Origin: CAWEHT01 sp963808455
GTDB taxonomy: Bacteria; Chloroflexota; Anaerolineae; CG2-30-64-16
Length of the DNA stretch: 13,239 nt
Assembly (NCBI GenBank): GCA_963808455.1
Contig: CAWEHT010000401.1
Location: 1 to 13,239 of the forward strand
Direction: 5' to 3'
A program made the position numbers and the translations under genes. This document shows, in pieces, positions 8,059 to 13,239 of the stretch; within the stretch, counting starts at the first letter, position 1; each line of letters starts with the position of its first letter. The notes beneath the pieces were generated by a model that ran no database searches, was not told the origin of the DNA, and saw nothing but the letters and a program-made list of their open reading frames with translations.

Positions 8059-9546
8059 TCATGCCTGGTAGGCACGCGAGGTTATGTCTCCGCCGTGCCC
8101 GGTCCAATTCGTATGGAAGAACTTGCCGCGCTGGCGCGTCGACGCGCTCATAGGTATGCGCGCCAAAGTAGTCGCGCTGGGCCTGGGTCAGGTTGGCCGG
8201 CAGGCGCTCACGTCGATAGCCGTCATAGAACGCCAGCGCGGCTGGACAGCGCCGGGACCGGGATGCCGGCTTGCACCGCCGCTGCTACTACCCGGCGCCA
8301 GGAGCCTTCGGCGGCCGCCATGGCCTGCCGGAAGTAAGGTGCCAGCAGCAGGTTTGTCAGGTCGGGATCGGCGTCATACGCATCTTTGATCTTGCCGAGA
8401 AAGGCCGAGCGGATGATGCAGCCACCGCGCCACATCAGTGCGATGCCGCCAAGGTTCAGGTGCCAACCATAGGCCTGCGCCGCGGCGCGGATCAGCATGT
8501 AGCCCTGCGCATACGAGGCGACTTTGGCAGCATAGACCGCTTGTTCGAGGTCGGCCAGGAAAGCATCCCGGTCGCCCGCGCAGCGCCCATCGGGGCCGCC
8601 CAGCACTCTGGCGGCCGCTGCCCGCTCGTTGACCAGGGCAGAGAGCGCCCGAGCGAACACGGCCTCGCCCACCAGGGTCAGTGGTATGCCCTGGTCGAGC
8701 GCCGAGACCACGGTCCACTTGCCCGTGCCCTTCTGCCCTGCGCTGTCCAGGATCAAGTCAACGACCGCCTGCCCCTGCTCGTCGCGAAAGGCCAGGATAT
8801 CCCGGGTGATCTGGATCAAATACGAATCCAGAGGGCCGGCGTTCCAACGGTCGAACACGGAGCTCATCTCGTCATTGTCCAGCCGCAGGCCTTCCTTCAT
8901 GACCTGGTAAGCCTCGCCGATGATCTGCATGTCGCCGTATTCGATGCCGTTGTGGACCATCTTGACGAAGTGGCCCGCACCGTTCTCGCCAACCCAGTCG
9001 CAGCAGGGCACGCCGTTCGGGTCCCCCTCCGGGACCCGGGCCGCAACGGCCTGGAAGATGGGCTTGACGGCGGACCAGGCCGCGGCCGAGCCGCCGGGCA
9101 TCAGGGACGGCCCGTGGCGTGCTCCCTCTTCGCCGCCCGAGACGCCTGTTCCGACGAACAGCAGCCCGTTCGATTCGACGTGGGATGTGCGCCGGATGCT
9201 GTCCTCGTAGTTGGAGTTGCCGCCGTCGATGATGATATCGCCCGGCTCGAGCAGCGGGATCAGCTTCTCGATAAGATCGTCAACCGGTTGGCCGGCCTTC
9301 ACCAGCAGCATCACGCGGCGCGGTCGTTTGAGGGTCGCCACCAGCTCCTTCGAGCGTATGCGTCCCGACAATGCTCATGCCCTGCGCCGGGCCCGCCACG
9401 AAGGCGTTGACCACTGAGGTCGTGCGGTTGAAGACGGCCACGGTGAAGCCGTGGTCGGCCATATTCATCACCAGATTCTGCCCCATCACTGCCAGGCCGA
9501 TCAAGGCTATGTCGGCCTGAGCCCCGGGCTTCGCTTCTCCCGTCAT
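8059..9546 (-). CDS. gnd: 6-phosphogluconate dehydrogenase, decarboxylating, long form (three frameshifts)
   Basis: The long (about 470-490 aa) classical enzyme, usually NADP-dependent: NADP-binding GLAVMGQNLVMNM with VFNRT after beta2, then VMLLVKAG, DGGNSNYEDS, GTGVSGGEEGARHGPSLMPGG, GHFVKMVHNGIEYGDMQ (catalytic K and N), KGTGKWT, the dimer-tail motif QRDYFGAHTYERVD, and a C-terminus KFFHTNWTGHGGDITS. Three frame changes split it: near 9347 (removing one base gives THTLEELVATLK), near 8239 (gives ALSSALAFYDGYR) and near 8125-8134 (restores RGKFFHTNW). All look like one-base insertions in short runs; corrected, it is about 494 aa and ends at 8059. The start at 9546 has GAGAGG 10 nt upstream. 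Three lesions in one gene could also mean a pseudogene, but every conserved motif survives. Confidence 0.88.
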
Positions 9547-9724
9547 GCTCTTGCTACCTCTCGTTGGGGGCTCTGTTCTGCGGCTGCAGGCTGCAGATTC
9601 AGGCCATGGTAAAGTTGCCGATCTCCGGGCCGCCGATGCCCGGAGAAAAGTCCTCGTCGCCACACGGGGAAGGTGACTGCCTTGCTGCCCGGCACGCCGG
9701 TGCCTTTCGTCGCCACGAGGGCCC
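9547..9724. other. gap between the kinase remnant and the long gnd
   Basis: No gene is supported here. The minus-strand phrases LVATKGTGVPGSKAVTFPVW (one frame) and DEDFSPGIGGPEIGNFTMA (another) look coding-like but match no family I recognise; they may be the decayed 3' end of the kinase remnant. A small symmetrical element, CTGCAG-G-CTGCAG, lies at 9584-9596. The gnd ribosome site GAGAGG is at 9562-9557. Confidence 0.4.
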
Positions 9725-10082
9725 GTCCGGTATCAACTGCTCGAAGCCGGCTGAGCCGGCCAGGTCGGGATACAACTTGTCCCGCACCCATTCTAGCGCT
9801 AATCCGCCGTTGTTGATAGCCCCGCCGATGAAATAGAGGCCTTCGACGAGCACCGTCTGGCCAGACGCGACGGTGCCGGCCCCAAGGTCGGCCATCGCGC
9901 CGTCGCTGCCACCGGCAGGCCGGCCTGCAGCCCGGTGGCGGCTGCGGCCTCCTCTGTCAGCCCGCCTACCACGGCTGACGGCGGCACGAGCGACGGCAAT
10001 CGATCGGCGCCCACGCCTGCCAACCACATACTATAGGGCGATTCAGCGCCGTGGTCGGTGGCCTTGGCGCCCATGCGTTTGA
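9725..10082 (-). pseudogene. remnant of an FGGY-family sugar kinase, probably gluconokinase
   Basis: Reading leftward, one frame gives SPYSMWLAGVGADRLPSL followed by VPPSAVVGGLTEEAAAATG. A second frame, entered near 9912, gives GGSDGAMADLGAG and then YFIGGAINNGGLALEWVRD. These resemble consecutive pieces of FGGY gluconokinases, which phosphorylate gluconate to 6-phosphogluconate. The N-terminal half is absent. There is a frame-breaking loss next to the GGSDGA phosphate loop. The segment normally between the GQ-x-VL strand and the FIGGAINNGG motif, including the usual TxGTSG stretch, is missing in frame (about 35-40 residues). After EQLIPD (near 9725) I no longer see kinase motifs. It lies directly upstream of the long gnd, so the ancestral operon probably made 6-phosphogluconate from gluconate and then oxidised it. 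Unlike the one-base lesions elsewhere, this is real decay or a misassembly. Confidence 0.6.
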
Positions 10083-10231
10083 AGATTGGCCGCTGCCCTG
10101 CCGAGGAACTCCCCGGCGACAGACTCTTCGCTGTGGCCCGTGGTGGACGATGTACGTGGGCCGACCCGATTTCAAGAAACTCCTGGTACGGATTCTTCGC
10201 TGTGGCGTGTCGTTGACAGGACTTGTTGGCA

Positions 10232-10268
10232 CGGCCGAGCTTTGCACTGCGGTCAGAATGACAGTCCA
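10232..10268. repeat. 37-bp core repeat, copy 1
   Basis: Identical over all 37 bases to 10455-10491. It begins CGGCCGAGCTTTGCACTGCG and ends with GTCAGAATGACAGTCCA. Confidence 0.9.
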
Positions 10269-10454
10269 GAGGTTTCTTGTGTGCCACATGACCGCCCGCG
10301 GTCAGGAACGTCTCAGGGTGACAGGTCGGCGGTCTCTTGCCATGCCATGCGCCGCCTGGGCGGGATGGATGACTTCCGAGGAACTCCTGATTCGGATTCT
10401 GCCCCTGCGGGGACTTCGTCGCTGGTGGCGCGCCGATAACAGGCCTTGTGGGCG

Positions 10455-10491
10455 CGGCCGAGCTTTGCACTGCGGTCAGAATGACAGTCCA
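10455..10491. repeat. 37-bp core repeat, copy 2
   Basis: Identical over all 37 bases to 10232-10268, displaced by 223 bp and in the same orientation. The flanks are similar but not identical, which suggests an older duplication rather than an assembly stutter. Confidence 0.9.
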
Positions 10492-10589
10492 AGGATTTCT
10501 TGGGTGCCCCTGTGCCGCCACATCGGCATGGGGGACTCGGAATGACAGACGCCGCTACCGAAGACGTTCCCTGCAGGTGCACTGGTTCC

Positions 10590-11270
10590 TCATGCTGTAC
10601 TTGCCCCGGGCCGGGCCAGCAAGGCGAGGCAGAGTTCCACCGCCTCGACCGCGCTGGCTCCGAAGCCGTCGGCGCCGATCTCCTCGGCATAAGCCGGCGT
10701 CAGGGGGGCGCCGCCCACGACCACGAAATAGCTTCCCTTGTGTCCGAGGCCGTCTCGCATTTCGACGACTTGCTTCATGTAGGGCATGGAAGTGGTCATC
10801 AAGGCCGAGAGCGCTACAATCTGGGCGCCGCATTCCGCCGCGCGGTCCACAAATTCGCGCGGTCCCACGTCCACACCGGCGTCTACCACCTCGAACCCGT
10901 TGACCTCCAGCATCAGCCGCACCATGTTCTTGCCGATGTCGTGCAGGTCGCCGCGCACGGTGCCGAGCAGCACCGTGCCACGATTTTGGACCGCACCTTT
11001 GCGCTGGCCTTCCAGGCGCGGCATGATCACCCGCCCGCTGATTGCCTGCGCCGACTCGGCAGCGGAGATCAGCTCCGGCAAATAGATGTCCAGCCTCCCG
11101 AACATCTCGCCGATGCTCTGCATCGCAGGCGTCAAGATCGTCTGCAAGAAGGCCACCGGATCCATGCCGCCGCCGAGGCATGCTTCCGCCTGGGCGACTG
11201 CGGCTTCAGGGTCGTCGCCGAGCAGCACCTGAACCCAACCCGGTATCGCGCCTGCATTCTGGCTCACCAT
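10590..11270 (-). CDS. corrinoid (B12-binding) methyl-carrier protein, MtmC/MtbC-like
   Basis: An intact 226-aa protein with the two-domain layout of methyltransferase-associated corrinoid proteins. The N-terminal helical cap (about 12-92) includes MDPVAFLQTILTPAMQSIGE and YLPELISAAESAQAI. The Rossmann-like cobalamin domain (about 97-220) has GDLHDIGKNMV, in which H110 is the predicted lower axial cobalt ligand (DxHxxG), then the S-x-L loop ALSALMTTSM near 153-162 and the GG motif VVVGGAPLT near 184-191. It carries the methyl group on Co(III) between a substrate methyltransferase and an acceptor methyltransferase. The start at 11270 has AGGAGAGG just upstream. It lies 70 nt after the MtmB-like gene, its likely methyl donor enzyme. 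Neither a corrinoid reductive activator nor an acceptor methyltransferase is visible in this window. Confidence 0.95.
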   Translation of the reverse strand: MVSQNAGAIPGWVQVLLGDDPEAAVAQAEACLGGGMDPVAFLQTILTPAMQSIGEMFGRLDIYLPELISAAESAQAISGRVIMPRLEGQRKGAVQNRGTVLLGTVRGDLHDIGKNMVRLMLEVNGFEVVDAGVDVGPREFVDRAAECGAQIVALSALMTTSMPYMKQVVEMRDGLGHKGSYFVVVGGAPLTPAYAEEIGADGFGASAVEAVELCLALLARPGASTA

Positions 11271-11340
11271 TCCACCTCTCCTATTCGATGGCGAAGTATG
11301 CGAAGCCGGCCACCCTGCCTCCGGCGTGATGCGATGTGGA

Positions 11341-12721
11341 TCAGGGTCTACGCAGGGGCAAACCCATCTCGATCAGCTCCTCGCCGACTTGATCGTACAG
11401 CCCCTGCCACTCCGGGGTCGGGCGGATCGTCGTCAGGTCGTATACTTCGTGGAACGGTTTCCCAATCGGCCGTTCCTTCAGGTCTGGCTCGTAGCGCTGC
11501 AGGAGGCGCAGGACGAGTTCGTTGGCTTGCTGCCGGCTCATGCCGGCGGCGGCGTGCGCCACTTCCGCGCAAAACTTCGCCTCGAGGCCGCTGCAGTGGC
11601 AGGGGTGGGTGCCCGTGGCCGTCATGGCAGCCTCGATCACGGGGTGACCGGAAACCGTCGTGGCCAGGGCAAAAGCGGCCATTTCATAAAGCAGCGTTTT
11701 GGTGCCGGGCCCACCCGCCGGCCTGACCAGCGAAGTGTAGAGCAAATGCGTGTTGCGCGAGAGCGCCTGCGACATCAGCGCGTAGGCCCACAGGATCTCA
11801 GGCGTGGTGGTGCATCCCAGAAATGGGTGCACGGAGCTGAGGCCGATCACGCTTGGCAAGTAGTTTTGGTTGAGGATGATACCCGCAGCGGCCAGGCCGA
11901 GGGCGGTCCCTTCCGGCCCACCCATGTAGCCGCCAAAAATGGCTGCCGCGAAGCCGACCAGCTCGCCTCCGATCCGGGTCGTATGGACCAGCTTGGTCAG
12001 GGCGTCGTAGTTGGTCTTGAACTCGCTGACGACCGCGACGTGGTGCAAGTCGGTCGGCCGGAAGCCTCCCCATGAAGAGGCCGACAGCTCCCCAACAGAG
12101 GTGGAGGCGTTCTCCACGCAGGCGACGCACAGGCCCTGCCTGCCCGCACGCCCGAGCACTTCCATCGACAGCTCTGCTTCGCGCCATCCGCCAAGGCTTC
12201 CCAGGGTGAGCCCGCCTTGATCGTGCGCCCATAAACCCGATCGAGGGTCGCGTTGTCGATGGCGTCGATGCTCGGTTCCTGGGCGTAGCTCAGCATCACC
12301 GGTACGAACAGGCCCTCGGGGACCGTCACGCCGAACGCGCCCCGATGGTTGGCGCCGGCCTGGCGCAGTCTGGGCTGCGGGGGCGAATAACCACTGCATC
12401 GTTCCCGGCTCCCAACACCGCTTCGTCCGGGGCATACTGCAGGCCTTCCTGATACTCCCGGCACGACCAGATGATCTGCCGGGATGTGTCGGTGCAGAGC
12501 ATCCCGACTTCGGTCGCCAGGACGAGCGCGGCCGCGAACAGCCGGTCAGCCATGGCGTCGTCGTGCGGGACCACGTCTGCGGGGTCGAACTTGATGCCGT
12601 GCTGCTTGATCAGCCGCTTCACGGCCGGCATGAGCATCTTCGGCTCGAACTGCTTTTCATCCACCATGGGGCCGTTCTCGGCGCGGTCGAGCACGGCCAG
12701 CATCCTGCCGCGGTGTTTCAT
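11341..12721 (-). CDS. MtmB-family corrinoid methyltransferase lacking pyrrolysine (two frameshifts)
   Basis: Resembles archaeal monomethylamine:corrinoid methyltransferase MtmB along its whole length: GMLCTDTSR, VLGAGNDAV, VPVMLSYA, EVLGRAGRQG, TIRPTPEWQGLYD and the central IFGGYMGG. Two one-base deletions (CCCC run at 12340-12343 and near 12184-12192) split it into three frames; restored, it is about 460 aa (M. barkeri MtmB 458). In MtmB the catalytic pyrrolysine, encoded by in-frame UAG, is residue 202 in GRPGMGV-O-GPE. Here the aligned stretch is GRQGLCV-A-CVE with a GCC alanine codon at 12123-12121, and no UAG is needed anywhere. It therefore probably demethylates another substrate by another mechanism, as non-pyrrolysine MttB relatives (e.g. 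the glycine betaine enzyme MtgB) do. The start at 12721 is preceded by GGAG that overlaps the upstream stop. The partner corrinoid gene follows. Confidence 0.85.
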
Positions 12722-12727
12722 AAGGGG

Positions 12728-13239
12728 TCACTCCAGGCGATTAGCCTTGGAATAGCTCCAGTGCCGCATGCTTTCCAGCCGGATCAACGCCGGGTTGATC
12801 CAGCTTTCGGACAGGGCAATGGGGCATTCGGCGGGCGAGTTGTAGAACACTTCCGATAGGCGGAGCATGGCAGCACCGGCCGCGGCATGGAGCGCGCCCG
12901 CTGCACGCGGCGCGGCGTTTTCCGCTCCGATCAGCGTTTTCGTGTAGAAGATCTCCTGATGGCAGTACTTCTGCAGGTAATCGTCGAGGTAAAGCGATGT
13001 GTCCGTTTCCTCGGGCGGCACCAGGAAGATGGAAACCGCCAGCACGCTGCTGGTCAGGATGGCGGGGTCGTCGCCGGCCAGATAAACCCGATCTGACGCG
13101 TAGACCGGCCCGGGCCCAGCCATTTGAAGCGCCTGGCTTTCGCCGTCCGTCGCGGCCCCGTGCTCGCGCAGCAGAGTTTGTACCCGGCAGGGCTTGCCGG
13201 TCGAACACGATGAGGCTGGGAAACCCCCAGAAACCACTC
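12728..13239 (-). CDS. unrecognised protein, 3' part only, first gene of the methyl-transfer operon in view
   Basis: I do not recognise the family. The visible part ends ESMRHWSYSKANRLE with TGA at 12730-12728, 6 nt before the MtmB-like start, and its last codons carry that gene's ribosome site, so the two are probably translationally coupled. Coding frame: from about 13180 leftward it reads TLLREHGAATDGESQAL, then DRVYLAGDDPAILTSSVL, SLYLDDYLQKYCHQEIFY, an alanine-rich helix and YNSPAECPIAL. At the right edge the better frame reads SGFWGFPSLIVFDRQALP, and shifts near 13183-13186, apparently by a one-base insertion. There is no membrane segment or signal peptide in view. A role with the methyltransferase (substrate handling, activation or a second subunit) is inferred only from position. 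Confidence 0.6.
   Translation of the reverse strand, partial: VVSGGFPASSCSTGKPCRVQTLLREHGAATDGESQALQMAGPGPVYASDRVYLAGDDPAILTSSVLAVSIFLVPPEETDTSLYLDDYLQKYCHQEIFYTKTLIGAENAAPRAAGALHAAAGAAMLRLSEVFYNSPAECPIALSESWINPALIRLESMRHWSYSKANRLE

Larger units (their letters stand above)
10101..10510. repeat. block of imperfect direct repeats (three units)
   Basis: Three related units follow one another. Unit A (about 10101-10145) has CCGAGGAACTCC and CTCTTCGCTGTGGC. Unit B (about 10174-10290) has AAACTCCTG, GGATTCTTCGCTGTGGC, a 37-bp core at 10232-10268, then a GTTTCTTG tail. Unit C (about 10376-10510) has CCGAGGAACTCCTG, CGGATTCT, the same core at 10455-10491, then an ATTTCTTGGGTGCC tail. A weaker copy of the GGTCAG...GTGACAG...TTTCTTG-like part lies at about 10299-10339. 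The combination of TTCTTCGCTG with GGTCAGAATGACAG recalls dispersed intergenic repeats seen in many bacterial genomes, which are often mistranslated as proteins containing HSDRSAK. The block occupies the space where the N-terminal half of the sugar kinase should be. Confidence 0.75.

Noticed and set aside
8271..9410. A 379-codon plus-strand open frame.
   Set aside because: Antisense shadow of the long-form 6-phosphogluconate dehydrogenase; no family features of its own.
10029..10044. ACTATAGGGCGATT resembles the end of a T7 promoter in cloning vectors.
   Set aside because: The upstream TAATACGACTC part is missing, and on the minus strand the bases encode ESPYSMW in frame with the kinase remnant, so it is a chance match.
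9799..10521. A long minus-strand open frame and several shorter plus-strand frames across the repeat block.
   Set aside because: They translate the direct repeats (giving recurring CHSDRSAKLG-type phrases) and run into the kinase remnant; no ribosome site or family match supports a protein.
11341..12721. Possible in-frame UAG read-through (pyrrolysine) in the MtmB-like gene.
   Set aside because: The breaks in this gene are frame changes, not in-frame stops, and the pyrrolysine column is a normal GCC codon.

Overview
This is a GC-rich bacterial window in which every gene I can support lies on the minus strand, so transcription runs from high to low coordinates. The gene mix suggests a free-living anaerobic or facultative heterotroph: corrinoid methyl transfer, an NAD(P)-linked pentose phosphate operon, an actinobacterial-type glycogen/maltose-1-phosphate synthase, and an FMN-type glutamate synthase relative. 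Chloroflexota (Anaerolineae-like) is my best guess. It rests on gene content and on the style of the intergenic repeats, not on a marker gene, so it is weak.

Layout, right to left (direction of transcription). (1) 13239-10590: a methyl-transfer operon. It holds the 3' part of an unrecognised gene, then an MtmB-family (monomethylamine methyltransferase-like) protein, then its probable partner, an MtmC-like corrinoid protein. The MtmB-like protein has an ordinary alanine codon where archaeal MtmB has the UAG-encoded pyrrolysine. (2) 10589-9547: no intact gene. It holds a block of imperfect direct repeats (about 10101-10510) and the decayed remains of an FGGY-type (gluconokinase-like) sugar kinase (about 10082-9725). 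(3) 9546-2904: a tight operon of sugar-phosphate genes with gaps of 24-60 nt: a long-form 6-phosphogluconate dehydrogenase, transaldolase, a short-form 6-phosphogluconate dehydrogenase, a GlgA/GlgM-type glycosyltransferase and phosphoglucomutase. Together they link the oxidative and non-oxidative pentose phosphate branches to glucose-1-phosphate and glycogen. (4) 2862-480: a two-component pair, a GAF-GAF-HisKA_2 histidine kinase and an ANTAR response regulator, joined by a 4-bp ATGA overlap and preceded by a plausible sigma70-type promoter. (5) 361-1: the 5' end of an FMN-binding glutamate synthase-family gene that runs off the left edge.

At least nine single-base-scale frameshifts interrupt otherwise well-conserved genes (near 150, 627, 3610, 8130, 8240, 9347, 12190, 12341 and 13185). 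They sit in short homopolymers or CG stutters, and restoring one base brings back family-typical sequence. I read most of them as sequencing or assembly errors and annotate those genes as CDS. The sugar-kinase remnant is different: it has lost whole blocks and looks truly dead.

The most interesting part is the pyrrolysine-free MtmB-like methyltransferase with its corrinoid partner and the unknown upstream gene, which may be an uncharacterised corrinoid-dependent demethylation system.
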